Shown here: piece after piece, positions 43,392 to 52,657 of the stretch
How the letters are laid out: each line of letters begins with the position of its first letter
Position numbering within the stretch: position 1 is the first letter of the stretch
DNA from: Anaerobacillus sp. CMMVII
GTDB taxonomy: Bacteria; Bacillota; Bacilli; Bacillales; Anaerobacillaceae
Length of the DNA stretch: 64,000 nucleotides
Direction: 5' to 3'
NCBI RefSeq assembly: GCF_025377685.1
Contig: NZ_JACEHK010000010.1
Location: forward strand, 1 to 64,000
Translations under genes and position numbers: made by a program
Notes under the pieces: generated by a model
The model's database searches: none
Told to the model about the DNA's origin: nothing
What the model saw: the letters and a program-made list of their open reading frames with translations, nothing else

Positions 43392-44024
43392 ATGAAACCA
43401 TTAAAAAAGAAGTTTGTTAATCCGTTAATTCCGATAAATTTACAATTTTTCTCTGAGGGAGATGGTGGTGAGGGTGCTACACCACCACAAGACCCACCGG
43501 CTATACAAACACCGCCTGCCGATCCACCAAGTCAAGACCCACCATTAGGAGAAGGAGGTGAAAAAAATGATCAGTTAAACGAAGAGGAAATCAGAAAATT
43601 ACACGAAGCAAAACTACTCAAAGATTTAGGAGTAGATAACTTCGATAACTTAAAAAAATCTTTAAGTGATTACAAAGAGTATCAAGACTCACTAAAAACC
43701 GAGAAACAAAAACAAAACGAACGCATGCAAGAGTTAGAACAAACGCTTCAAAGCAAAGACAGTGAAGTATTTACTCTTAATGCAAAGGTGGCAGCAATGT
43801 CTAACGGTGTACAAGCCGATGCTTTAGAAGATGTCATTACATTAGCTAAAGGTTTAGTGTCTGACGAGGTAGATATTCAAGTGGCAATCGGTAGAGTGGT
43901 GGAAAAGTATCCTCAATTTAAAGAGACAAAACAAGACAAGCCGAAACCAAACTTTGTGGCCAATCCACAACATCAACGAACTGAACAAACAGATTTGGAT
44001 AAGTGGAAAGATGCTTTTAAGTAA
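43392..44024 (+). CDS. Capsid scaffolding protein
   Basis: 210 residues from ATG 43392. N-terminal PINLQFFSEG, a Pro/Asp-rich linker (PPADPPSQDPP), then an acidic coiled coil (about 70-150) and a short basic C-terminal piece. This is the typical scaffold (gp20-like) layout directly ahead of the major capsid gene. It guides procapsid assembly and is then lost. Confidence 0.8.
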   Translation: MKPLKKKFVNPLIPINLQFFSEGDGGEGATPPQDPPAIQTPPADPPSQDPPLGEGGEKNDQLNEEEIRKLHEAKLLKDLGVDNFDNLKKSLSDYKEYQDSLKTEKQKQNERMQELEQTLQSKDSEVFTLNAKVAAMSNGVQADALEDVITLAKGLVSDEVDIQVAIGRVVEKYPQFKETKQDKPKPNFVANPQHQRTEQTDLDKWKDAFK

Positions 44025-44071
44025 GTTGCACTCATTTTTAAATAAAAAATTATCTTTAGGAGGAATTTATA

Positions 44072-44965
44072 ATGCCAGTAAACTATGCTGAATTATATTT
44101 ACAAGCTTTACAACAAAAATTTTCACAAGGATTAATGTTTAACGCTTTATATCAAACACCAAACAACGCTGTAATTCGTTGGGTGAATGCAAAGACAATC
44201 CAAATCCCTAATATCACGACTGGTGGTTTTGTTGATGTCGATCGTGATGTTGTTGGCGGCTATACTCGTCGTTTTGATAACCAATGGATTCCGAAGACGT
44301 TAGAACACGACCGTGAATTCTCGACATTGGTTGATCCAATGGACGTTGATGAAACAAACATGGCTACAACAATTGCAAACATCACTCGTGTCTTTAACGA
44401 TGAGCATAAGCTCCCTGAAATGGATAAGTACATGGCTTCAAAATTGTATGCTGAGTATGCTTCATTTGGTGAAACTGCAAACACTGAAGCTATTACCGTT
44501 GAAACAGCATTAAGTATTTTCGATGATATGATGGAAGAAATGGACGAAGCTGAGGTTCCTCAAGAGGGGCGTATTCTCTATGTAACTCCTGCCGTTAAGA
44601 AAGTACTTAAAAATGCTGAAAAAATTCAGCGGACTTTAGAAGTGAAAGGCGATGCTAGCAACGTCAACCGTAACATTCGATCACTTGATGAAGTTACAAT
44701 CATTTCTGTACCTTCAAGCCGAATGAAAACATTATATGATTTCACTGACGGAGCAGTAGCTGACGAAGCATCAGCTCAAATCAATATGATTTTAATTCAT
44801 CCATTAACAGTAATTGCACCTCAGAAGTATGAGTTTGTATCTCTTGATGAGCCTAGTGCAAAAACGGGTGGTAAAAACCTTTACTACGAGCGTAAATACT
44901 GGGATGTTTTCTTAATTGAACAAAAGGTTAAGGGTGTAAAATTTAACGTAACACCTGCAGTATAG
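44072..44965 (+). CDS. Major capsid protein
   Basis: 297 residues, MPVNYAELYLQALQQKFSQG ... VDRDVVGGYTRRFDNQWIPK ... KYWDVFLIEQKVKGVKFNV. Matches the A118/Cps-like HK97-fold capsid family by layout; no prohead protease gene or long delta domain is present, consistent with a separate scaffold. A strong AGGAGG and balanced codon use fit high expression. Confidence 0.85.
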   Translation: MPVNYAELYLQALQQKFSQGLMFNALYQTPNNAVIRWVNAKTIQIPNITTGGFVDVDRDVVGGYTRRFDNQWIPKTLEHDREFSTLVDPMDVDETNMATTIANITRVFNDEHKLPEMDKYMASKLYAEYASFGETANTEAITVETALSIFDDMMEEMDEAEVPQEGRILYVTPAVKKVLKNAEKIQRTLEVKGDASNVNRNIRSLDEVTIISVPSSRMKTLYDFTDGAVADEASAQINMILIHPLTVIAPQKYEFVSLDEPSAKTGGKNLYYERKYWDVFLIEQKVKGVKFNVTPAV

Positions 44966-45041
44966 TAAATAATTTAGAAGGGGGAGCTCTAGCTTCCTCT
45001 TTTCTATCTATAAAAAATCATTAATTTGAGGAGTGAACACC

Positions 45042-45338
45042 ATGCCAAAAATTAAAAAAGGCAATAGAATTTTAAATGTAGCAGACGGTCGTTTAAAGTC
45101 ATATTTAAAGCAAGGTTATGACCAAATTAACGAAGAGTCTGGAGAAGTGATCCAACATGCTACTGGCGGCAAAGCAGTATCAATTGGAGAATATAACAAG
45201 GCTTTAGCGGAAATTAAAAAACTTAAACAAGCAGCAGATAACGATAAAATGCAACGCGAAGTAGAGGAACTAAAAGCAGAGATTAAAAAGATTAAATCAG
45301 AAAACACAAAGCTTAAAAAGGAATTAGAAGCTAAGTAA
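45042..45338 (+). CDS. Coiled-coil phage protein between capsid and connector
   Basis: 98 residues from ATG 45042. MPKIKKGNRILNVADGRLKS YLKQGYDQINEESGEVIQHA is followed by a continuous coiled coil of Lys and Glu. The N-terminal KGNRILxVxDxxxxxYLxxGYD pattern is common at this position. Perhaps a head decoration or connector helper. Confidence 0.55.
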   Translation: MPKIKKGNRILNVADGRLKSYLKQGYDQINEESGEVIQHATGGKAVSIGEYNKALAEIKKLKQAADNDKMQREVEELKAEIKKIKSENTKLKKELEAK

Positions 45339-45350
45339 GGAGGCTAAACA

Positions 45351-45758
45351 ATGCCTACCTATATCGATAACGAATATTATCGTAGTGAATACATGGGTGT
45401 GGAAATTGATGATAATAACCAATTACTACGTTATATCAAACGAGCTTCAGATATCATTGATCAAGTAACGAATTATAAGATCAAAGATTTCAATGAACTT
45501 CATCCGTTTATTCAAGAGCAAGTGAAAAAAGCGACTGCAGCACAAGTTGAATTTTTTGAATTAGAAGGCGGACCAGAGATGGCGACTATCGGAAACACTC
45601 TTAATAATGTTTCTCTAGGAAAGTTTTCTTACGGGAAAGGTACCGTACCTTCGAACAATCAAAATTCAAATATTATATCAACTACAGTAATTAATTATTT
45701 AAAACCGACAGGATTACTGTATTCAGGTGTAGCAACAGTAGGTGCTTATCATGTCTAG
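45351..45758 (+). CDS. Head-tail connector protein
   Basis: 135 residues, MPTYIDNEYYRSEYMGVEID DNNQLLRYIKRASDIIDQVT ..., helical start with DIIDxxT, the pattern of gp6/gp15-type adaptors. Its position after the capsid supports this. Overlaps the next gene by 8 bp. Confidence 0.7.
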   Translation: MPTYIDNEYYRSEYMGVEIDDNNQLLRYIKRASDIIDQVTNYKIKDFNELHPFIQEQVKKATAAQVEFFELEGGPEMATIGNTLNNVSLGKFSYGKGTVPSNNQNSNIISTTVINYLKPTGLLYSGVATVGAYHV

Positions 45759-46089
45759 ATTAAAACCAATTCCCAAAAAACTGCTTATACACACTGTGAA
45801 ATATGAAGAGTACCTGGGATCAAGTCGAAATGGAGATATCTATGCTGATGAAATCACGGTAAATCATGTGTTAATACATCCGTCATTTCAAGTAAAACGT
45901 ACTATAATGGGTGACGATCGACAAATAAAAGCAGTAATTTTTATTGATCATAAACATTCAAAACCATTTGCTGAAATGAAACCTAAATCGAAAGTGCATT
46001 TCAAAGGGAAAGATTGGATCGTGAATGCATGCGCTCCTATCTACGCATTTTCAACTACGCCTCATCATTACGAAGTGGAGCTGATCTAA
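45751..46089 (+). CDS. Minor capsid protein / head-tail stopper (Minor_capsid_1)
   Basis: 112 residues from ATG 45751. LIHTVKYEEYLGSSRNGDIY and KPKSKVHFKGKDWIVNA are typical. First of three small minor-capsid genes in a row, as in A118-like phages. Likely the stopper between portal and tail. Confidence 0.75.
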   Translation: MSRLKPIPKKLLIHTVKYEEYLGSSRNGDIYADEITVNHVLIHPSFQVKRTIMGDDRQIKAVIFIDHKHSKPFAEMKPKSKVHFKGKDWIVNACAPIYAFSTTPHHYEVELI

Positions 46090-46449
46090 ATGCAGGTAGA
46101 TGTCAAAGAAGATATTGATTGGGGTTTAATTCGAAAAAGGTTAAATGAAGCTTTTGAAGTTACACAAAAGGCGCTTGATAACCAAATTTTAAAGGACAGT
46201 AATTTTCATGCGCCACAAGACAAAGCTAATTTAATTGAAAGTGGTGTCCGTAATACCGATCCAGGTAGTGGCAAAATTATTTGGGATACCGAATATGCTA
46301 AAAGGCTTTATTATAATCCTCAATACAATTTTTCTAAAGATAAAAATCCTAATGCTAGCGGACTATGGTTTGAACGAGCAAAATCGCTTCAATTTAGACA
46401 TTGGCTGACCTTAGCTCAGCATACATTCGGGAATAATTTTAATTCATAG
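46090..46449 (+). CDS. Minor capsid protein (Minor_capsid_2)
   Basis: 119 residues. WDTEYAKRLYYNPQYNFSKD KNPNASGLWFERAKS is the core signature of this family. Corresponds to tail-completion or neck proteins by position. Confidence 0.85.
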   Translation: MQVDVKEDIDWGLIRKRLNEAFEVTQKALDNQILKDSNFHAPQDKANLIESGVRNTDPGSGKIIWDTEYAKRLYYNPQYNFSKDKNPNASGLWFERAKSLQFRHWLTLAQHTFGNNFNS

Positions 46450-46461
46450 GTGGTGATAACA

Positions 46462-46854
46462 TTGGACTTCTTAGATAGGTTGATAGATTGGATTGAGGGA
46501 AATGTAGAATTATTTACATTGATTGAAAAATCTCGCATGAGAAATAAAGGTCCAGCTATCGCGATAAGGCAAACACCAACACCACCAAGCACTCGTTATA
46601 TGGATGGTTCGAAGCTTGATAACTTTGGATTTCAAGTACTTGTTAGGCATAATGATGTTCAAAAAGCGACTGATACTATTTACGCAATTACAAAAGCGGT
46701 AGATGGGTTAAATGGCGATGATATAAAAAGCGAAAATAATTCTTTCGAATTGGTGCAAATTGAAGTTTACACCAATCCAAATCACGTAGAAACCAATGAC
46801 CGTAACGAAGAAATATATACTGCGCTATTTGTAGCGCAACTGTATACAAATTGA
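46462..46854 (+). CDS. Minor capsid / tail terminator protein (Minor_capsid_3)
   Basis: 130 residues from TTG 46462 (AGGTGGTGATAAC). RMRNKGPAIAIRQTPTPPST RYMDGS and the following FQVLVRHNDVQKATDTIYAI fit the third minor capsid family, which resembles tail terminators. Precedes the tail-tube gene. Confidence 0.75.
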   Translation: MDFLDRLIDWIEGNVELFTLIEKSRMRNKGPAIAIRQTPTPPSTRYMDGSKLDNFGFQVLVRHNDVQKATDTIYAITKAVDGLNGDDIKSENNSFELVQIEVYTNPNHVETNDRNEEIYTALFVAQLYTN

Positions 46855-46868
46855 AGGAGGTTTGCTAA

Positions 46869-47330
46869 ATGGAACCACAAAAAGAAGGCTTATTGCTTCA
46901 GTCTAAACATAAATTTTTTCTAAATGTTGCTCCTGCAACTGAAACGGCTGATTACAAAAGATTAGCAAGAGGTTTTTCTGGGTTTGAACCATCTAGAAAT
47001 GAAGAGAGCGATCAAACGGCATATTTAGATGGAGAAGGTGATTTGACAACGACAGTTACTGGCGGTCAAACAACATTATCCTTTTCTGGCCATCGTTTTT
47101 ACGGTGATCCAGTTCAAGATTTCATTTTTTCTAAGCAAAATGAAAACGGATTAGAAAGAGAGACTACTTTTCGCTGGGAGCTCCCTACTGGCGAGACTTT
47201 TGAAGGGCCGGTTACCATGGCAGAAATCACTGGACCAAGTGGCGATGCCAATAACAAAGGTTCAATTACTGTGGCAATTCACTTTAATGGTAAGCCTGAA
47301 TATTCGCCAACTCCGGTACCAGCACCATAA
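46869..47330 (+). CDS. Major tail (tube) protein
   Basis: 153 residues. GDLTTTVTGGQTTLSFSGHR FYGDPVQDFIF and the closing GSITVAIHFNGKPEY are typical of phage tail-tube proteins. A strong AAGGAGG and a terminator just after the stop fit a highly expressed single unit. Confidence 0.82.
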   Translation: MEPQKEGLLLQSKHKFFLNVAPATETADYKRLARGFSGFEPSRNEESDQTAYLDGEGDLTTTVTGGQTTLSFSGHRFYGDPVQDFIFSKQNENGLERETTFRWELPTGETFEGPVTMAEITGPSGDANNKGSITVAIHFNGKPEYSPTPVPAP

Positions 47331-47357
47331 GCAGTAGGCTAACGCTTACTGCTTTTT
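47329..47357 (+). terminator. Terminator after tail-tube gene
   Basis: AAGCAGTA/TACTGCTT hairpin followed by TTTTT. Confidence 0.75.
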
Positions 47358-47382
47358 ATTTGTATTGAAAGGGGAATTGATA

Positions 47383-47775
47383 ATGGCAAGACATGTTTTT
47401 ACTTTTGAAAAACCATATGAAGAGTTTGAAGTTAACGGAAAAGTATATCAAGTTCATTATGATGATGACAGCATGGAGAGCTATCGTAAACAAGCATTAG
47501 TTTACAAAAATGGAGTAGAACAGTTCATTACAGTAGATCTTGATCAAATTTCCGCAGAGGAACAAGAGGAATTAAAAGAAAATGCAGAAAAACTGACAAC
47601 TGATTTAATTGAAATGTTCTTTGGTAAAGGGACGTTTAACGAAATTTATGAAGTGTCTGGAAGATCTTATATTAACGTATCGAATTTACTTCGGTTTATG
47701 TTTGATTGGGTTAACACGAAGATTGGAAATCTTGAACAAATTAAAAAAGACTATTACACAGCGATTAAGAAGTGA
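47383..47775 (+). CDS. Tail assembly chaperone, first
   Basis: 130 residues from ATG 47383 (AAAGGGG). MARHVFTFEKPYEEFEVNGK... Position between tail tube and Gp15/tape measure, and an overlapping next gene, fit the gpG role. The overlap is AAGTGATAA; I see no obvious slippery heptamer for programmed frameshifting. Confidence 0.65.
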   Translation: MARHVFTFEKPYEEFEVNGKVYQVHYDDDSMESYRKQALVYKNGVEQFITVDLDQISAEEQEELKENAEKLTTDLIEMFFGKGTFNEIYEVSGRSYINVSNLLRFMFDWVNTKIGNLEQIKKDYYTAIKK

Positions 47776-48401
47776 TAACGGTGTTTAAATTAACAGATCA
47801 TTTCAATGGTGATGTTTTAACATATAACGGCATTGAATTAAAATTAAATCTTTATTTTGATGTTGTGTTAAGGTCATATGAACTGATGAAAGATGATTTT
47901 TTCAATGAATATGACAAAGCCGATATTTACTTAAGGATGTTCGTATTAAATTACGAAGATATTAAAGGCATAAATATATTTGAAAAAAACAAATTAATTA
48001 CAATCATTTTCGATCAGTTTATAAATCCTAAAGAAACAAACAAAGAAATAAAGTCCGACGAAAAACTATATGATTTTCAAATTGATGCAGAGTTAATTTA
48101 TGCATCTTTTTTTATGGATTATGGTATGGATCTAATTGATCAGCAGGGTCAATTGCATTGGTATAAATTTTTAGCTTTATTTAATGGATTAACAGATAAA
48201 ACCCCATTTAAACAAGTGTTATCAATACGTACAACGGAAATTCCGGCTCCAACTAAGCATAACCAAAAAGAACGAGATCGTATAATCAAACTTAAACAAC
48301 TTTATCGAATCGCAAAAGATGAAACTGTCGAAGGGTTAGATGCGAAGTTAGATAGTTTTGCAGCTACTTTAAGGCCTTTTGGAGGCGATGTAAATGTCTG
48401 A
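47772..48401 (+). CDS. Gp15-family tail assembly protein
   Basis: 209 residues. FNEYDKADIYLRMFVLNYED IK, then YASFFMDYGMDLIDQQGQLH WYKFLALFNGLTDKTPFKQV LSIRTTEIP is the bacteriophage Gp15 pattern. It acts with the preceding chaperone in tail assembly. Overlaps the tape measure gene by 8 bp. Confidence 0.85.
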   Translation: MITVFKLTDHFNGDVLTYNGIELKLNLYFDVVLRSYELMKDDFFNEYDKADIYLRMFVLNYEDIKGINIFEKNKLITIIFDQFINPKETNKEIKSDEKLYDFQIDAELIYASFFMDYGMDLIDQQGQLHWYKFLALFNGLTDKTPFKQVLSIRTTEIPAPTKHNQKERDRIIKLKQLYRIAKDETVEGLDAKLDSFAATLRPFGGDVNV

Positions 48402-50238
48402 TGGCAGAATAATCATTGATACGATACTAAAAAAAGAAAAAACCGATAAGGACATTAAAGATTTTCAGAAATCCATCGGAAATATTAGCTCTAAAGCGAA
48501 AACAGTTGGTAAAGAAATGACCAAATATTTAACTTTACCTTTACTAGCTATAGGTGCCGCAGGATTTGCGGCCGCTAATGATCTGGATAAAGCATATAAA
48601 AATATCCGTGCTGGTACTGGAGCTACTGGTGACGCATTAGAGGAATTAAAAGCTGATTTTAAAGAAGTATTTAAGAATGTTCCTGATGATGCTGATAAAG
48701 TAAGTAATGCATTAGCAGACATTAATACAAGGCTCGGATTGACCGGCAAACCATTACAAGATATGACCGAACAAATGTTAACTTTGAGTAGAGTAGCAAA
48801 AGAAGACGTTGGCGGGATCATTGCTTCAACGACTCGAATGTTTGGCGATTGGGATGTAGCTATTGAAGATACAAGTGGCTCATTAGATATGCTTTGGAAA
48901 GTTTCTCAAAACACTGGGATAGGAGTAAATAAGTTAGCAGACAACTTAGTATCCTACGGTGCTCCTTTACGTGCTTTTGGATATAGCATGGAAGAGTCAG
49001 CAATCATGATGGGGAAATGGGAAAAAGAAGGGGTTAACCTTGAACTGATCATGGGTTCTTTAAAACAAGGACTAGGGCATTTTGCGAGAGAGGGTATTGA
49101 TGCAAAAGAAGGATTAGAAGACATTATTGAAGCGATGAGAAATGCCAAAACAGATACTGAAGCTGTGAGTTTAGCAATGGAAGTGTTTGGTGCTCGAGCT
49201 GGCCCAGATATGGCTATGGCAGTACGCGAAGGACGTTTTGAGATTGATGAATTAATTGATGCTGTATCTGCAAGTGGAGAAACGATTGAAGCCGCGGGAC
49301 AAGATACACTAACATTTGGGGAAAGAATGGCTAATTTGAAAAATCAAGCGACCATAGGGTTGGAGCCTTTAGGTCGTATTTTTTTAGACTTAGCAGAAAA
49401 ATACTTACCACCTGCCATCGATGCGATTACGAGATTAGCTGAGTGGTTTGATAATCTTTCGCCCGAAGGTCAAAAGGTTGTTGTCATCATTGGTGCTATC
49501 GTTGCAGCAGTAGGACCAATGTTATCGTTATTCGCTAAAGTTGTAAGTATTTTTACTACATTAGCACCAATTGCGAAGATAGTAGGTGTGGCGATTGGTG
49601 GTATTTCTATGCCGGTATTAGGTGTTATCGCTGGGATCACTTTATTAATTGCCGCGGGAGTTGCGTTATGGCGTAACTGGGATACGGTAAAAAGTAAATC
49701 TGTTCAATTATGGAACGGCATAAAAAATGCAGTTAGAGGACCAGCTAATGGGTTAATTGGATTTGCAAATGGGATTATCAGTGCTTATGAAAGAATGATT
49801 AACGGTGTAGCTGGAGCCATTAATAGAATTCCTTCAATTGACATCCCATCATGGGTGCCAGGGTTAGGCGGGAAATCGTTTGGAATTCCTAACATCCCAG
49901 AAATAAAATTACCTAAAATCCCATCTTTAGCGACTGGTGGTGTCGCTGAACATCCAATGCTTGCCATGATTGGAGATGCCGGAGTAGGAAACCCAGAGGT
50001 AGTCGCGCCAGAGCGAATGCTGCGCGATATATTTTCTAGTGAATTGTCTCGTCATGGTGGTGGACAAGCCGGATTTGATGTAAATGCACTTATAAATAAA
50101 GTATTAGACAAAATTGTTTTGGATAATCGGATTGAAATTGACGGTCATGAAATAATTCAAGCAACTGGAAAACCAATGATGAGATATATTGACGAGCAAT
50201 CGAATGGTGCAGGACGTAGGAAGGGGCATGTAAGATGA
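48394..50238 (+). CDS. Tail tape measure protein
   Basis: 614 residues. TP901-type core GLTGKPLQDMTEQMLTLSRV, AYGA-like VSYGAPLRAFGYSMEESAIM, then hydrophobic stretches (KVVVIIGAIVAAVGPMLSLF; GVIAGITLLIAAGVALW) and a C-terminal GGVAEHPMLAMIGDAGVGNP EVVAPERML. About 0.15 nm per residue would give a tail near 90 nm. Short for the family but complete. Confidence 0.92.
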   Translation: MSDGRIIIDTILKKEKTDKDIKDFQKSIGNISSKAKTVGKEMTKYLTLPLLAIGAAGFAAANDLDKAYKNIRAGTGATGDALEELKADFKEVFKNVPDDADKVSNALADINTRLGLTGKPLQDMTEQMLTLSRVAKEDVGGIIASTTRMFGDWDVAIEDTSGSLDMLWKVSQNTGIGVNKLADNLVSYGAPLRAFGYSMEESAIMMGKWEKEGVNLELIMGSLKQGLGHFAREGIDAKEGLEDIIEAMRNAKTDTEAVSLAMEVFGARAGPDMAMAVREGRFEIDELIDAVSASGETIEAAGQDTLTFGERMANLKNQATIGLEPLGRIFLDLAEKYLPPAIDAITRLAEWFDNLSPEGQKVVVIIGAIVAAVGPMLSLFAKVVSIFTTLAPIAKIVGVAIGGISMPVLGVIAGITLLIAAGVALWRNWDTVKSKSVQLWNGIKNAVRGPANGLIGFANGIISAYERMINGVAGAINRIPSIDIPSWVPGLGGKSFGIPNIPEIKLPKIPSLATGGVAEHPMLAMIGDAGVGNPEVVAPERMLRDIFSSELSRHGGGQAGFDVNALINKVLDKIVLDNRIEIDGHEIIQATGKPMMRYIDEQSNGAGRRKGHVR

Positions 50239-51035
50239 CATATGTAGCAATTAATGATTTTAAAATGAATGATTTATTAGATGTCAGACTGAATGTCGAT
50301 GCCCCTGGACTATCCTCTACTCGTGATCGTATAGTCGTTATACCTGGCAGACATGGAGCAATAGATTTCGGAGCTGACCTTAGTGAAGGATATCATCCTA
50401 TTCCTTGTGATATTCGAAAAAGAAACATGACGGAAGTGCAAAATGTTGTAAGGGAATTAAATCAACTACTTTTAGATCCATACGGAAACCCTAAAACAGT
50501 AAAATTAAGATATGGTTTTGAACCAGATAAATTTTATTTTGTTAGGTATTCTGGCGAATTGCCAATCTCTAGATTAGCAGTAAAAGGATCATTCACTTTG
50601 CCGTTTGTGGCGTACGATCCAAACGCTAAATTCGTAGTAAGCACTGAAGAGATTACATGGGATAGCGACGTTCCGTTCATGTCAGATGTAACTCTAGGTT
50701 CCGATTATGAGTTCGATATAAATAGTAACCAAACAATCGTAATCCATAACTTCGGTACAATGGTTGTAAAACCGACGGTTGTGATCGAAGGGTCAGCAAC
50801 CTCTCTCGCTCTTTCCTTAAATGGGGAGAGTTTTTCTTTTGGTTCATTTAGCAATTCGACGATAGAAATCGTATCAGAAAAATTCAACGTTTATAAAGAT
50901 GGAGATTATCAATTCTCTTTGATGGAAGGGAACATCGATAAATTAATTTTAATGCCAGGAACAAACGACGTCATTGTTTCTGGATCGAATTTAAATATAA
51001 AAATTACATTCAAGTTTCATGCGAAATATTTATAG
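50235..51035 (+). CDS. Distal tail protein (Dit)
   Basis: 266 residues. VVIPGRHGAIDFGADLSEGY HPI in the N-terminal domain, then LPFVAYDPNAKFV and a galectin-like C-terminal half. It forms the hub at the tail tip. Overlaps the tape measure gene by 4 bp. Confidence 0.82.
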   Translation: MTYVAINDFKMNDLLDVRLNVDAPGLSSTRDRIVVIPGRHGAIDFGADLSEGYHPIPCDIRKRNMTEVQNVVRELNQLLLDPYGNPKTVKLRYGFEPDKFYFVRYSGELPISRLAVKGSFTLPFVAYDPNAKFVVSTEEITWDSDVPFMSDVTLGSDYEFDINSNQTIVIHNFGTMVVKPTVVIEGSATSLALSLNGESFSFGSFSNSTIEIVSEKFNVYKDGDYQFSLMEGNIDKLILMPGTNDVIVSGSNLNIKITFKFHAKYL

Positions 51036-51047
51036 GGTGGTGAAGAT

Positions 51048-52595
51048 GTGAAAAACGTACCAAAATTACTACCTAAGGATACCCTGAAACAAGGATATCC
51101 AAAGATTAATATGGTTATTGATGAAGTAAATTATTTTCAAAAACAGATAGATCAAATTGTCGTTGAAGGGGATTCGAGTGTTGAAGCAGCACAAGCAAGG
51201 GTCAATGAAAGTGGTCAAACATTCCCAACTTTAAAGTCTAGACTAGATGCCAGTGATACATCGTTGGCACAAACAGCACAACAAACCGAACTAGAACAGA
51301 GGACTACGTTTTTAAGACCTAAAAGTGTCGAGTTCAATCATCAGATTATCAAACGACCTTTAGTGAGCTTTATTGACGATGACGGAAGATCGCCTGCTTA
51401 TACTAGTCTGAAACCGTTATTTGATAGTAAAGGGGTTGTAGGTTCTGTTGCTATTGTCACCAAGTACATGAATGGAACTAGTTCGACATATATGCGAAAA
51501 AGCGAAGTACAACAATTAGCGAACGCAGGATGGGAAATTTTATCACATTCAGTTACTCATACACATCTTGATACAATGACAGAAGAGGATATAAAATTCG
51601 AAATAGAAGAATCAGCAAGAATATTGAGAGAAGATTTTGATGTTAAGGGATTTGTTTATCCATATGGTTCTATGACCAAGCCAATCATACACAAATATAC
51701 AAAAGAAAATTACGATCATGCTTATGGTGGTTTTGGCAGGGCTAATGTTCCTGTAAGAAGTACAGCGATAGTACGGATTGTTCTTGGTGATAATAGAGAC
51801 TTGACATTCGACTATTTTAAAAATCACATAGACCAATCTCAAAAAGATAACGCTTGGTTGGTTATATGCACACATTGTGGAACATGGACGGAAGCAGAGT
51901 ATCAAATGGCATCGAATGTTATTGATTATATTAAATCCAAAGGAATAGAGATTGTTACACCGTCTGAAGGTTACAAGGTTTTTGGAAATGCTATAGAGAA
52001 TTATAATGATGAAACAGGTCAATTCTATGTTGTGCCAAAAGTCGGAGGGGTTTACTCTGATAATATAAAAAATTCAATATCAATAGATTACTCGACAGGT
52101 TATACGGTGAATACTCCTATCTCTGAGTTTCCTAAAGATAAACTGACTGTCACAACTATATACAATTCGGACTCTGCTGCATTTCCAACTTCGTCTGGCG
52201 TACTGGAAACATTTAGAGGGCAAGATGACCAATTTTCCTATCAAATTTGGAGGGATATAAACCAACGTGATTTTTATATAAGAAGGTTTAGTGGTAGTTC
52301 GTGGAGTACATTTAACCGTTTTAGAAGAAGAGATTTAGTAACATTAACACACACAGTAACAGCGAGGAATATTAATGCACAAAGCACATCAGATGTTTTG
52401 ATTACTGTACCGCAATTAGGTCATGGGTATGAGATTAGCGCTTACCCGCATGGTTCACTACAATCAGGTATTGTTTACAATGTAATGTATGCAAATTCCA
52501 CCACAGTTAGGTTGAGACTTACTAACATCACATCTAATCCGATAGAAATGCCAGATAGGGATTGGACTGTTTTGGTCGGCAATACCCCTGTTTAA
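51048..52595 (+). CDS. Tail protein with NodB polysaccharide deacetylase domain
   Basis: 515 residues. A helical N-terminus for tail attachment is followed by a NodB domain at ~100-310: SFIDDDG (~106, catalytic/metal Asp pair), SHSVTHTHL (HxxxH metal site), YPYGS, and CTHCGTWT. A C-terminal beta-rich region ends HGYEISAYPHGSLQSGI... Similar proteins deacetylate host wall or capsule sugars and aid binding. It sits right after Dit, an unusual place for this domain. Intact. Confidence 0.83.
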   Translation: MKNVPKLLPKDTLKQGYPKINMVIDEVNYFQKQIDQIVVEGDSSVEAAQARVNESGQTFPTLKSRLDASDTSLAQTAQQTELEQRTTFLRPKSVEFNHQIIKRPLVSFIDDDGRSPAYTSLKPLFDSKGVVGSVAIVTKYMNGTSSTYMRKSEVQQLANAGWEILSHSVTHTHLDTMTEEDIKFEIEESARILREDFDVKGFVYPYGSMTKPIIHKYTKENYDHAYGGFGRANVPVRSTAIVRIVLGDNRDLTFDYFKNHIDQSQKDNAWLVICTHCGTWTEAEYQMASNVIDYIKSKGIEIVTPSEGYKVFGNAIENYNDETGQFYVVPKVGGVYSDNIKNSISIDYSTGYTVNTPISEFPKDKLTVTTIYNSDSAAFPTSSGVLETFRGQDDQFSYQIWRDINQRDFYIRRFSGSSWSTFNRFRRRDLVTLTHTVTARNINAQSTSDVLITVPQLGHGYEISAYPHGSLQSGIVYNVMYANSTTVRLRLTNITSNPIEMPDRDWTVLVGNTPV

Positions 52596-52631
52596 TAAAC
52601 AGTAGGAGGATACAGTTCATTAATTGAAAAT

Positions 52632-52657
52632 AAAAAAAGAGGGTAAGTTTTACCCTC
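52632..52657 (-). terminator. Terminator of the minus-strand gene in the cargo island
   Basis: GAGGGTAA/TTACCCTC stem with an A run on its left, so the T tract is on the minus strand. Confidence 0.65.

Noticed and set aside
47772-47785. Programmed frameshift between the two tail chaperone genes
   Set aside because: No slippery heptamer seen at the overlap; ordinary overlapping start is enough.
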